Assembly (NCBI GenBank): GCA_016720115.1
Contig: JADJXT010000001.1
Coordinates: forward strand, 1-64,000
Direction: 5' to 3'
Origin: Sphingomonadales bacterium
GTDB taxonomy: Bacteria > Pseudomonadota > Alphaproteobacteria > Sphingomonadales > Sphingomonadaceae
Length of the DNA: 64,000 nucleotides
Positions 43,150 to 51,556 of the stretch are shown in pieces (within the stretch, counting starts at the first letter, position 1; the number at the start of each line of letters is the position of its first letter). Position numbers and translations under genes: made by a program. A model generated the notes under the pieces. That model made no database searches. It was not told the DNA's origin and saw only the letters and a list, made by a program, of their open reading frames with translations.

Positions 43150-44297
43150 TGTTGGGGCTGTTCTCTAAGCTACTATGCCGCTCTCTCCCCTCCCGTTTGC
43201 GGGTGGCGAGAAGGGCCGCCGCACTCCTGCTCGCGCTCCTTCTCGCCACCCCCGCCAACGCAGAGCGGGTCAAAGATTTGGGCCAGTTCCAGGGTCTGCG
43301 CGCCAACCAGTTGACTGGCTATGGTATCGTTGTCGGCCTCAATGGCACCGGCGACGATAGCCTGATTTATGCAACACAGGCTGTGCAGGGCACTGTCTCG
43401 CGCTTTGGACTCAATATCCCGCCGGGGGTGAATCCCAGCCTGAAAAATGCCGCCGCTGTGCTGGTTACAGCCGAGCTGCCGCCCTTTGCCAAACCTGGCC
43501 AGCGACTCGACATAACCGTTTCCGCAATGGGCAAGGCCAAATCCTTGCGCGGCGGCACGCTGGTAATGGCGCCGCTCTATGGTGCCGACGGACGCATCTA
43601 TGCCATGGCGCAGGGCAATCTTGTCGTCGGCGGCCTGGGTGTCGATGCAGCAGACGGATCGAAACTGTCGATCAACATCCCTTCCGCAGGACGGATCGAA
43701 GGAGGGGCAACGGTCGAACGCGCTGTCGACACCGGCTTTACCGCTGGCGAGCATCTGCTTTTCAATCTGCACCTGTTCGACGCAACCAATGCCGGCCGCA
43801 TCGCCGATGCCATCGACAAGACCTTTGGAAATGGCACGGCCTCAGTGCTGGATGGCGCAACTGTTCAGATCCGCGCCGCGCAAGGCGGCGATGCGCGCAC
43901 GCGGATGATCGCGTTGATCGAGACGCTCAATATCGAAGCCGCCCAGCCGCGCGCCCGCGTCATCGTCAACGCCCGCACCGGGACGGTGGTCATCAACGGC
44001 GCCGTTCGTGTCGGCCCGGCGGCAGTCGCGCATGGCAAGCTGATCGTGAAGGTCGATGAAGCCCCTGCCGTCGTCCAGCCTGCGCCATTCGGCCGCGGCG
44101 AAACCGCAGTCGAGCAGGCGAGTGACATTAGCGTGGCAGATCGAGCCCATCCGGCCTTCCTGATCAAGGGCGGGGCAAATCTTGCCGAGATCGTCGATGC
44201 CATCAACCGCATCGGCGTACCGCCGGGCGATCTGGTCGCCATCCTAGAGGCACTCGATCAGGCAGGCGCGCTGACCGCCGAGTTGGTGATCATATGA
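43149..44297 (+). CDS. flgI: P-ring protein FlgI
   Basis: 382 residues, normal length. A long signal peptide ends ATPANAERVKDL. Mature hallmarks: ANQLTGYGIVVGLNGTGD, PGQRLDITVSAMGKAKSLRG, NARTGTVVINGAVRVGPAAV, and the VAILEALDQAGALTAELVII end. The start overlaps the flgH stop by 1 bp (TAATG). A REP-like hairpin (43184-43211) lies inside the signal-peptide codons and supplies LPSRLRVARR, the basic n-region. Confidence 0.94.
   Translation: MLGLFSKLLCRSLPSRLRVARRAAALLLALLLATPANAERVKDLGQFQGLRANQLTGYGIVVGLNGTGDDSLIYATQAVQGTVSRFGLNIPPGVNPSLKNAAAVLVTAELPPFAKPGQRLDITVSAMGKAKSLRGGTLVMAPLYGADGRIYAMAQGNLVVGGLGVDAADGSKLSINIPSAGRIEGGATVERAVDTGFTAGEHLLFNLHLFDATNAGRIADAIDKTFGNGTASVLDGATVQIRAAQGGDARTRMIALIETLNIEAAQPRARVIVNARTGTVVINGAVRVGPAAVAHGKLIVKVDEAPAVVQPAPFGRGETAVEQASDISVADRAHPAFLIKGGANLAEIVDAINRIGVPPGDLVAILEALDQAGALTAELVII
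43184..43211. repeat. REP-like hairpin captured in the flgI signal-peptide coding region
   Basis: TCTCCCCTCCCG, TTTGC, GGGTGGCGAGA: a slightly diverged copy of the hairpin at 19499-19526, here in frame in flgI residues about 13-21. Divergence is concentrated in the right arm (GGTGGC for GGAGGG). Confidence 0.6.
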
Positions 44298-44581
44298 TGA
44301 AATCGGCACCCAACGCAACAGGGACAGTCCCCGTGCGGGGGCAGTCCCCGGAGGTCGATCCCGATCTGCGTAAAGCCGCGGTTGCGTTTGAGGCAGTGAT
44401 GCTCCGCCAGCTGATCGGCGAGATGCGCAAAGGCCAACTGGCCGATGACATTTTTGGCTCATCGGCCAATTCGACCTATCGCGAACTGGCCGACGCCAGC
44501 ACCGCTGATGCACTGGCACAACGCGGGGCAATCGGGATCGCGGCGATGATCGAACGGCAATTGCAAGAGGCCAAGCCATGA
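44294..44581 (+). CDS. flgJ: FlgJ-type rod-binding protein without muramidase domain
   Basis: 95 residues, only the rod-binding half of FlgJ: DLRKAAVAFEAVMLRQLIGE and MIERQLQEA. The C-terminal peptidoglycan hydrolase of enteric FlgJ is absent, common in alphaproteobacteria, so another enzyme must open the cell wall. Codons about 10-19 are supplied by a REP unit (44321-44349). Overlaps flgI and flgK by 4 bp each. Confidence 0.87.
   Translation: MMKSAPNATGTVPVRGQSPEVDPDLRKAAVAFEAVMLRQLIGEMRKGQLADDIFGSSANSTYRELADASTADALAQRGAIGIAAMIERQLQEAKP
44321..44349. repeat. GGGACAGTCCCC-type REP unit inside flgJ
   Basis: GGGACAGTCCCC, GTGC, GGGGGCAGTCCCC, translated in frame as TGTVPVRGQSP. Two intergenic copies lie upstream of smc at 56017-56101. 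The first CAGGGACAGTCCCCGTGCGGGG is nearly identical to those. Confidence 0.8.
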
Positions 44582-45906
44582 GCGATCTTCTCAATATCGG
44601 CGCTTCCGGCCTGCGTGCCTATTCGCGCGCGCTGGCGACTGTCAGCGATAATATCGCGAATGCCCAGACAGCCGGTTACGCGCGCCGCACGATAGAACTG
44701 CGCGAAGCCCCGGCGGCGGGCGATATCGTGCTTTCCCGCAACAGCATTCGACCGGGCGGTGTCGAAACAGTCGGCGTTCGCCGCTCGGTCGATCCATGGC
44801 TGATCGAGGATGCCCGCACGGCATCGGGCGATTCGACACGTAGCAGTGCGCGAATGGGCGCGATTGACGCCACCGAACGCGCGCTGGATGATGGTGTCGG
44901 CGGCATCGGGGAAAGCCTGACCCGCATTTTCACTACCGCCGACCAGCTCGCCGCTGATCCGGCAAACCCGACATTGCGTGCGATCTTCCTGCAGTCGGTG
45001 GACGATACCGCGACCGCGTTTCGCCGAACGGCCACTACAATGGACAGTGCGGCAAGCGGCGTAGCGCAATCGGCGTCCGGCACGGTCGATGCCCTCAACA
45101 CCGATCTTGCCGCACTCGAACAGGTCAATCTGGGCCTGCGACGGGCCCGCGCCGGTTCGACCAATGAGGCGACGCTGCTTGATGAGCGTGACCGGCTGGT
45201 CGACCGTATTTCTTCGGCATTGCCTGCGACCAGCAGTTTCGACGCGCGCGGCGCGGCGACATTGACGGCCAGCGATGGCGGCTCCCCGCTCGTCGCCAAT
45301 GGTTCGGTTTCGACAGTTTCTGTTTCTATGCTGGCCAGCGGGCAGCTCGCATATTCGGTCACACCGGGCGGTGCGCTGGTCCCGACCTCCGGTGCCTTGG
45401 CCGGCCTCGCCCAAGGTGCCGATCACATCGCCGCGCAACATTCGAACCTCGATGCCCTTGCGGCGCAATTTGCGAGCGACCTCAATGGTTGGCATCAGGC
45501 TGGTTTCGACGGCAACGGCAATCCGGGTGCGGCTCTATTGTCCGGAAACGCGGCAGCAACGCTTACGGCTCTTACCCTCACGACCGACGCCGTTGCAGCG
45601 GCTGATACAGGTTCGGGCAACGGCAAAGCTCTGCAATTGGCGATCCTTCGTGGGCCATCCGGCGTAGAGGCCGGATGGGCAGCGCTGGTGAGCCAGCAAG
45701 CACAGCAAGCCTCCAGCGCACGCGCGCAGGATGCCGCCGCATCAACGCGCCGCGACGGTGCTTTCGCGGCACGCGACATGGTTGGCGAAGTCGATCTCGA
45801 TCGCGAGGCGGCCGAACTGCTCCGTTTCCAGCAGGCCTATGAAGCTGCTGCGCGCACCGTGCAGGTCGCGCGCGAAACGATGCAGTCCATTCTCAACATA
45901 TTCTGA
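44578..45906 (+). CDS. flgK: Hook-filament junction protein FlgK
   Basis: 442 residues. MSDLLNIGASGLRAYSRALA then TVSDNIANAQTAGYARRTIE at the N-terminus; VDLDREAAELLRFQQAYEAA then ARTVQVARETMQSIL at the C-terminus. The D2 region is shorter than in enterics (547). ATGA overlap with flgJ. It joins hook to filament with FlgL. Confidence 0.93.
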   Translation: MSDLLNIGASGLRAYSRALATVSDNIANAQTAGYARRTIELREAPAAGDIVLSRNSIRPGGVETVGVRRSVDPWLIEDARTASGDSTRSSARMGAIDATERALDDGVGGIGESLTRIFTTADQLAADPANPTLRAIFLQSVDDTATAFRRTATTMDSAASGVAQSASGTVDALNTDLAALEQVNLGLRRARAGSTNEATLLDERDRLVDRISSALPATSSFDARGAATLTASDGGSPLVANGSVSTVSVSMLASGQLAYSVTPGGALVPTSGALAGLAQGADHIAAQHSNLDALAAQFASDLNGWHQAGFDGNGNPGAALLSGNAAATLTALTLTTDAVAAADTGSGNGKALQLAILRGPSGVEAGWAALVSQQAQQASSARAQDAAASTRRDGAFAARDMVGEVDLDREAAELLRFQQAYEAAARTVQVARETMQSILNIF

Positions 45907-45918
45907 CGGACCAAAGCC

Positions 45919-46749
45919 ATGATCAACGCAACCGGCAACCGTATGACCCGCGAAATCGCCCGCCAATCGCGGCTGACGCAGGATATTGCGCAAACGGAAA
46001 TCCAGGTTTCGACAGGCCAGCGCATCCAGCGCGCGTCCGACGATCCCGTCGCGTCTGCAAGGGTCGCCGCGCTGCGGACGGCGCAAGCAAACGACAGTGC
46101 CTGGAAGGCCAATATCGAGTTGGGCCGGACACTGACAGCGCAAGCCGACGGCATTCTCAAGTCCGCGTCGGACCTTTTGGGCAGGGCCAGGGAGCTGGCA
46201 CTCGCCGCGTCGAGCGAAACAATGACGCCAGCAGACCGAACCTCGATTTCGGTTGAACTGAATGCGCTGGCAGGCGAACTTGACGCGCTGGCAGCCAGCC
46301 AGTCCAGCCTTGGCGAACCGTTGTTCGCAAACGGCAGCGCGCGCATCATGCGCTTCGATGGCAATTCGCTTTTTACGCCGATCCCCAGCCAAGCCGCGCT
46401 GTTCGAAAGCGGCGGGCGGTCCGCTGCCCAACATATCCGCGATGCCGCGACTGCCATAGATGCAGGCAGTGCTCCGACAATTTCCATGTCCCTGACTGCG
46501 CTTGATGGCGCGATCGACCAGATGGCAACGTCGCAAGCTCAGATCGGCATCAATGCTGCCCGGCTCGATCGCATTTCAGAGGCGCGAGCCGACCGAAGCA
46601 TAAGCATTGCTGCGGAGAGGTCAGCTCTGGAAGATACCGACCTCACAACCGCAATCGCTCGTTTGAACGCGCAAACAATCACGCTGGAGGCTGCACAAGC
46701 GGCCTTTGCGCGGATCAACCGGCGGACATTGTTTGATATTCTGGGCTGA
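45919..46749 (+). CDS. flgL: Hook-filament junction protein FlgL
   Basis: 276 residues, flagellin-like. INATGNRMTREIARQSRLTQ then QIRASDDPVA-type QRIQRASDDPVASARVAAL at the N-terminus; RSALEDTDLTTAIARLNAQT at the C-terminus. Twelve bp after flgK. Confidence 0.92.
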   Translation: MINATGNRMTREIARQSRLTQDIAQTEIQVSTGQRIQRASDDPVASARVAALRTAQANDSAWKANIELGRTLTAQADGILKSASDLLGRARELALAASSETMTPADRTSISVELNALAGELDALAASQSSLGEPLFANGSARIMRFDGNSLFTPIPSQAALFESGGRSAAQHIRDAATAIDAGSAPTISMSLTALDGAIDQMATSQAQIGINAARLDRISEARADRSISIAAERSALEDTDLTTAIARLNAQTITLEAAQAAFARINRRTLFDILG

Positions 46750-46803
46750 TAAAGCGCAATCTTTGGTCGCCTCGGTCGTTAACCAAGACATAGAGCCCTT
46801 TCC

Positions 46804-46829
46804 TTCGTCACCCCCGCGAAGGCGGGGGT
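46804..46829. repeat. Single TCGTCACCCCCGCGAAGGCGGG REP unit before motA
   Basis: One inverted-repeat unit (CCCCCGC/GCGGGGG around GAAG) in the 100-bp gap between flgL and motA. It would fold just upstream of the motA ribosome-binding site. Confidence 0.7.
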
Positions 46830-46850
46830 TGGATGAAAGGACCAGACACA

Positions 46851-47714
46851 ATGTTCGCGATTATCGGTATCCTTGTCCTGATCGCGATGGTCTTTGGCGG
46901 CTTTGCACTCACCGGCGGCAATCTTGGCCCGGTAATGCACGCATTGCCGCATGAAATGCTGATCATCGGCGGGGCGGGCATCGGATCGCTGATTATCGGC
47001 AATTCAACGAAGGAGTTGAAGGCGCTGGGCGGCGGCCTGACCAAAGTATTCAAGGGGCCGCGCTATGCAAAACAGGATTATCTCGATTGCATCCTGTTGG
47101 TCGGCAAGCTGATGAAGCTGCTGCGCACCGAAGGGCCTGTCGCGCTTGAGCCGCATATCGAAAACCCCAAGGAGTCGGGGCTTTTTGCCGAATATCCCAA
47201 ACTGCTGACAGACCAGACGCTGGTGCATCTGATCTGCGACACGTTGCGGCTGGTCGTCGTCTCATCGGGCGCGCTCGATCCGCATGCGGTGGAGGAGGTG
47301 ATGGACAATGCGATCAAGAATCACCACCATCATGCCACCGCGCCCGCCGATGGCTTGCAGAACCTTGCCGATGCTCTGCCCGCATTGGGCATCGTCGCCG
47401 CAGTGCTTGGCGTTGTCAAAACCATGGGGTCGATCGACAAGCCGCCTGAAATATTGGGCGGGATGATCGGTTCCGCGCTGGTCGGGACTTTTCTGGGCGT
47501 GTTGCTCGCCTACGGGCTGGTCGGTCCCTTTGCCAACCGGGCGAAGCAGGTGATCGAGGGCGATGCCGCGATCTACCACACGGTCAAGCAGATCATCATC
47601 GCCTCGCTCCACGGCCATCCGCAACCCTTGGTAATCGAAGCTGCGCGGTCGGGGATCGAGCATTCGAACCAGCCGAGTTTTGCCGAGGTGTTTGACGGGA
47701 TGCGGGCGCGCTGA
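46851..47714 (+). CDS. motA: Flagellar stator protein MotA
   Basis: 287 residues, four membrane helices. MFAIIGILVLIAMVFGGFAL start; GIVAAVLGVVKTMG and GGMIGSALVGTFLGVLLAYG carry the conserved Pro/Gly helices 3-4; ends in a charged tail. With MotB it forms the proton channel driving the rotor. ATG 46851 has AGGA nine bases upstream; an in-frame ATG at 46833 lies beside the REP unit and is less likely. Confidence 0.93.
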   Translation: MFAIIGILVLIAMVFGGFALTGGNLGPVMHALPHEMLIIGGAGIGSLIIGNSTKELKALGGGLTKVFKGPRYAKQDYLDCILLVGKLMKLLRTEGPVALEPHIENPKESGLFAEYPKLLTDQTLVHLICDTLRLVVVSSGALDPHAVEEVMDNAIKNHHHHATAPADGLQNLADALPALGIVAAVLGVVKTMGSIDKPPEILGGMIGSALVGTFLGVLLAYGLVGPFANRAKQVIEGDAAIYHTVKQIIIASLHGHPQPLVIEAARSGIEHSNQPSFAEVFDGMRAR

Positions 47715-48565
47715 TGGCTGCCAACGCCAACCAGCTTGTGCGCCCGGTCATCGTCAAAAAGGTGTATGAAGCACCCCATGCGGCGCATCATGGCGGCGCG
47801 TGGAAGGTCGCCTATGCCGATTTCGTCACCGCGATGATGGCCTTTTTTCTGCTGATGTGGCTGCTGGGCGCCACCACCGAGAAGCAGCGCAAGGCATTGG
47901 CAGATTATTTCGCGCCGACGCTGGTCAAGACCAAGCAGGAGAGCGCCGGATCGAACGGAATGTTCGGTGGCGATTCGATCGTTGCGGCGGACGATTACCC
48001 GCATCGTGCCGCACAGACCGGGACAAAGGCGATAACCATACCGCGCGACGCCAAGGGCGGGCCGAAGGAAGCGTCGGGCAAGGAGCGCGACAAGGCTCGG
48101 TTCGAGAAACTGAAACAGGCGCTGGCGAAGAAGATGCAGGACAGCCGCGAGCTGCGTCGCCTGGCAAAGAATGTCCGTTTCACCGAAACGCGCGAGGGGT
48201 TGCGGATCGATCTGGTCGACGAGGCCGATTTCAGCATGTTCGTTTCGGGCACCAACCAGATGACGCCCGATGCGATGCGGCTCCTCGACGAAGTGTCAAT
48301 GCTGGTGCGCGAACTGCCCAACGGCCTTATCATCCGCGGTCATACCGATGCGGCGCCCTATGCGCGCGGGCAGGGGATGAACAACTGGAGGCTGTCGGCA
48401 GAGCGGGCGGAAATCACCCGCGCGATCTTTGCGCAAAAGGGGGTCGGGCCGGATCGTTTCCTCCGAATCGAAGGCGTTGCGGATCGCGAACCCTATGTTC
48501 CGAAGGACCGGTTCGATCCGCGCAACCGGCGAATGTCGATTACCCTGGGCTGGGCGCGCGAATAG
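47714..48565 (+). CDS. motB: Flagellar stator protein MotB
   Basis: 283 residues. GGAWKVAYADFVTAMMAFFL places the channel Asp at D36; single helix about 37-55; plug segment follows. C-terminal OmpA-like peptidoglycan-binding domain: LIIRGHTDAAPY, NNWRLSAERAEITRAIF and DRFDPRNRRMSITL. ATG overlaps the motA stop by 1 bp. Confidence 0.94.
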   Translation: MAANANQLVRPVIVKKVYEAPHAAHHGGAWKVAYADFVTAMMAFFLLMWLLGATTEKQRKALADYFAPTLVKTKQESAGSNGMFGGDSIVAADDYPHRAAQTGTKAITIPRDAKGGPKEASGKERDKARFEKLKQALAKKMQDSRELRRLAKNVRFTETREGLRIDLVDEADFSMFVSGTNQMTPDAMRLLDEVSMLVRELPNGLIIRGHTDAAPYARGQGMNNWRLSAERAEITRAIFAQKGVGPDRFLRIEGVADREPYVPKDRFDPRNRRMSITLGWARE

Positions 48566-48754
48566 AGTTGGTCCGGATCGGATCATCCAGAATGATCTGA
48601 GCTACGCATTTCTGCCTCCTATTCCCTCCGATTTGGATATAATACATATAATTCAATTAGTTATACTATTTCCGAAAACCAGTCGTTAACCATTTGCGCC
48701 GCAGTTCGAGGGCATCGGAAAGGCGGGGAAATCCGCAGGACTTCGGGGGCAGAT

Positions 48755-49789
48755 ATGGCAGTTTTGACGGCGGAAAATGAACGCGCAATCGCTTCACTGG
48801 TGATAGGCACCAGCCCGGCCGTGCAAAGGTTGCGGGCGATGATCGCCCGTGTGGCGGCGTCGGATGTGTCGGTGCTTCTTGCCGGGCCTTCGGGGTCGGG
48901 CAAGGAACTGGTCGCACAGGCCATCCACGCCGCCAGCGCAAGGCGCGACAAAGCCTTTGTCGCGATCAACACGGGCGCAATCCCCGGCGAGCTGATCGAA
49001 TCCGAACTGTTCGGGCATGAAAAGGGCAGCTTTACCGGCGCGCACAGCCGGCGCACCGGCCATTTCGAAAATGCGGACAAGGGCACGCTGTTTCTCGACG
49101 AAATCGGCGACATGCGCTTCGACATGCAGGTGAAGCTGTTGCGCGTGCTCGAGGAACGCGTCGTCACCCGCGTCGGCAGCAGCAGTGGCACCCCGGTCGA
49201 CGTGCGCATCATTTCGGCCACCCACCGCGACATGGACAGCGCGATTGCCGATGGCCGCTTCCGGCAGGATCTGTTTTTCCGGCTGGGTGTGGTGCTTGTC
49301 CAGGTGCCTTCGCTTGCCGAACGCGCCGAAGATATCCCGCTGCTGGTCCGCCATTTCCAGAAGGGCAAGCCCGCAGGGGCGATCGCCCGGTTCGACGAAA
49401 GCGCGCTGGACAGACTGATGGCGCATGGCTGGCCGGGCAATGTCCGCGAGCTGCGCAATGTCGTCGAGCGCGCAGGCGTGCTCTATGGCGGAGAGATTAT
49501 CGACGCTGACGATGTCGACCTGCTGCTTTCGAACGCGACACCCCCGCTCGAAAGCCGTCGCGAGCGCATCGCCACGGCGCCCGTCTCGTTCGTGCCTGCC
49601 GCCGTTGCGCCCAGCAAGGAGCAGCCGATCGACCTGCGGCAGGAGATCGAGGCGATCGAACTCGACCGCATCACCATGGCGCTCGAACTGGCAGACGGAA
49701 TCGTTTCGGAAGCCGCCCGGCTGCTGACGCTCAAGCGGACCACGCTGATCGAGAAAATGCGCAAATATGGGGTGCAGGTGGCTGTTTGA
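48755..49789 (+). CDS. Sigma-54-dependent activator without receiver domain (FlbD/FleQ-like)
   Basis: 344 residues. AAA+ domain begins at once (VIGTSPAVQRLRAMIARVAA). Walker A GPSGSGKE (44-51), sigma-54 contact loop GSFTGA (91-96, Ser for the usual Ala), Walker B GTLFLDEIGD, arginine-finger region FRQDLFFRLGVV. C-terminal Fis-type HTH (about 315-340, SEAARLLTLKRTTLIEKMRK). No N-terminal receiver or GAF domain, so activity is probably set by abundance or an anti-activator. An AT-rich stretch upstream has two perfect TATAAT boxes (48638-48643 and 48647-48652) but no good -35. Its location after motB makes it the likely activator of the flgA/flgB promoters. Confidence 0.9.
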   Translation: MAVLTAENERAIASLVIGTSPAVQRLRAMIARVAASDVSVLLAGPSGSGKELVAQAIHAASARRDKAFVAINTGAIPGELIESELFGHEKGSFTGAHSRRTGHFENADKGTLFLDEIGDMRFDMQVKLLRVLEERVVTRVGSSSGTPVDVRIISATHRDMDSAIADGRFRQDLFFRLGVVLVQVPSLAERAEDIPLLVRHFQKGKPAGAIARFDESALDRLMAHGWPGNVRELRNVVERAGVLYGGEIIDADDVDLLLSNATPPLESRRERIATAPVSFVPAAVAPSKEQPIDLRQEIEAIELDRITMALELADGIVSEAARLLTLKRTTLIEKMRKYGVQVAV

Positions 49790-49811
49790 ACAAAGACGTC
49801 AACACAGACAT

Positions 49812-49900
49812 TCGTCATTCCCGCGAAGGCGGGAATCCAACTCCTGACCTCCAAATTTCAGCCTTCGGGGTTGGCCCCCCGCATTCGCGGGGGTGACGAA
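49812..49900. repeat. TCGTCATTCCCGCGAAGGCGGG REP pair
   Basis: Inverted arms at 49812-49836 and 49875-49900 in the gap between the convergent sigma-54 activator and DsbA-like genes. Could serve as a bidirectional terminator. Confidence 0.78.
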
Positions 49901-49908
49901 TAAGAAGT

Positions 49909-50577
49909 TTAGTTCGCCACTCGCTTCGCCAGCACCTTGCCAATCACCTGCGCGAAGGTTTCCGCACTCTGCGCACCGGGAACCATATATTTGTCGTCAA
50001 AAATGATCGCAGGCACGCCAGCGACATTCTCGTTGATCCAATAGCTTTCTTCGCCGCGCACCTCGCGCGCCAAAATTTCATCTGCAAGCCATGCTTCGCA
50101 AGCGGCGCGATCGAGGCCGATGCCTTCGGCAACATCGAGCAGCACGGCGCGGTCGCTCACATCCTTCCCCTGCTGGAAATAGGCGGAAAAGAGCGCGAGC
50201 TTCAATTCGGTCTGCTTCTGCCAGCCATGCTCGCTGCCGACGCGCGTCAACAGCTTGTGCGCATCGAAGGTGTTGTAGAGACGCCGTGCGCCCATATCGC
50301 CAAAGATGAAGCCGAGTTCGGCGGCTGTATTCTTGATCCGTTCGCGCACCGCCTTCCCCTCGTCCGGGCTGCGGCCATATTTGCGCGCAATATGCTGTCC
50401 GGCATCCTCGCCCTCGGGCGGCATGTCGGGGTTCAGCTCAAACGGATGCCAGTGGAATTCGGCCTCGACCGGCTCGGGCAGCAGCGTGAGCGCCTTTTCG
50501 ACCTGCTTGTAACCGATGATGCACCACGGGCAGACGACGTCGGAAACAATATCGATGCGGAGCGGTTGGACTGTCAT
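49909..50577 (-). CDS. FrnE-like DsbA-family oxidoreductase
   Basis: 222 residues. RIDIVSDVVCPWCIIGYKQV carries the CPWC active site; ends in the cis-Pro region GVPAIIFDDKYMVPGAQ. No signal peptide, so cytoplasmic, as for FrnE and 2-hydroxychromene-2-carboxylate isomerase relatives. Starts one base after the nudC stop. Confidence 0.85.
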   Translation of the reverse strand: MTVQPLRIDIVSDVVCPWCIIGYKQVEKALTLLPEPVEAEFHWHPFELNPDMPPEGEDAGQHIARKYGRSPDEGKAVRERIKNTAAELGFIFGDMGARRLYNTFDAHKLLTRVGSEHGWQKQTELKLALFSAYFQQGKDVSDRAVLLDVAEGIGLDRAACEAWLADEILAREVRGEESYWINENVAGVPAIIFDDKYMVPGAQSAETFAQVIGKVLAKRVAN

Positions 50578-50578
50578 A

Positions 50579-51448
50579 TCAATCGACCTCCGCCCAGCGG
50601 CGCAACAGCGTGTTCGCGATCGCAAAAGGCGGCGGTGCGCCGAAACGCTTGCCGGGGGCATCGGCGAGCGCGGCGCGCGCCTCTTCCTTCGTTACCCACA
50701 TCGCGTCTTCAAGCTCGTTATAGTCGATGGTGAGTTCGTCGCTGTCGGCATCGGCCACGCAGGCGATCATCAGTTGCGAACCGCCGAACGGCCAGGGCTG
50801 GCTGGTGACATAGCGCACCGCCCCGCAGGTGATCCCGGCCTCCTCGAATATCTCGCGCCGCACCGCTTCCTCGATGTTCTCACCGGGTTCGAGGAAACCC
50901 GCCAGCGCCGAATAATTGCCCTGCGGCCATGCCGCCTGCCGCCCGAGCAGCGCCTTGCCTTCATATTCGGCGATCATGATCACGACAGGGTCGGTGCGCG
51001 GGAAATGTTCGGCATCGCAGGCGGTGCATTGCCGCCCCCAACCGGCGCGGAAGACCTTGGTCGACCCGCCGCAGCGCCCGCAATAGCGGTGCCCGTTATG
51101 CCAGTCGATCAGGCTGCGCGCGGTGCCGTAGATTGCCGCATCCTCGGCAGGCAGCATCGACAGCGCGCGCCACACGGCAGGCGAGCGGGCCATCCCGCCC
51201 GAGGCCTCAACCAGCGGCACGAAATGCGGCTTGCCATTGGCAAGGCCGAGCAGGATGAGTTCGACCGAAACGTCGACCTCGGCCATCGAAACCCATTTCA
51301 ATCCGCCCTCGCTGGCGACAACCGGATCGAGCCCGTCGAGCCCGAGCACCCGCGCGCGCCAGTCATTAAGCGCGGCGTTGAACGCCTCTGCATCGTTGCG
51401 CAGCCGGTCTGCGCGGTCGAGCGGGGAGCCTGTGAAACCGGGGTTCAT
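50579..51448 (-). CDS. nudC: NADH pyrophosphatase / RNA deNADding Nudix enzyme
   Basis: 289 residues. Zinc ribbon HRYCGRCGG...QCTACDAEHFPRTDPVVI, then the Nudix box GFLEPGENIEEAVRREIFEE (first 20 residues, followed by AG). SQPWPFGGSQLM is the NudC-specific motif. It hydrolyses NAD(H) and 5'-NAD caps. A REP pair separates it from the serine hydrolase upstream. Confidence 0.93.
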   Translation of the reverse strand: MNPGFTGSPLDRADRLRNDAEAFNAALNDWRARVLGLDGLDPVVASEGGLKWVSMAEVDVSVELILLGLANGKPHFVPLVEASGGMARSPAVWRALSMLPAEDAAIYGTARSLIDWHNGHRYCGRCGGSTKVFRAGWGRQCTACDAEHFPRTDPVVIMIAEYEGKALLGRQAAWPQGNYSALAGFLEPGENIEEAVRREIFEEAGITCGAVRYVTSQPWPFGGSQLMIACVADADSDELTIDYNELEDAMWVTKEEARAALADAPGKRFGAPPPFAIANTLLRRWAEVD

Positions 51449-51467
51449 ATTGCCTTACCTCTTATTT

Positions 51468-51539
51468 CCGTTCGCATCGAGCGCAGTCGAGATGCCCCTC
51501 GGTACCGCACGGTGTCTCGACTTCGCTCGACACGAACGG
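51468..51539. repeat. CCGTTCG...GTCGAGA inverted REP unit
   Basis: Arms at 51468-51492 and 51515-51539 complement at 22 of 25 positions, around a short loop. A unit of this type (TCTCGACTTCGCTCGACA) is very common between sphingomonad genes. Nothing else fills the nudC-to-hydrolase gap. Confidence 0.75.
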
Positions 51540-51556
51540 CTGGAAAGGTCATTTAT

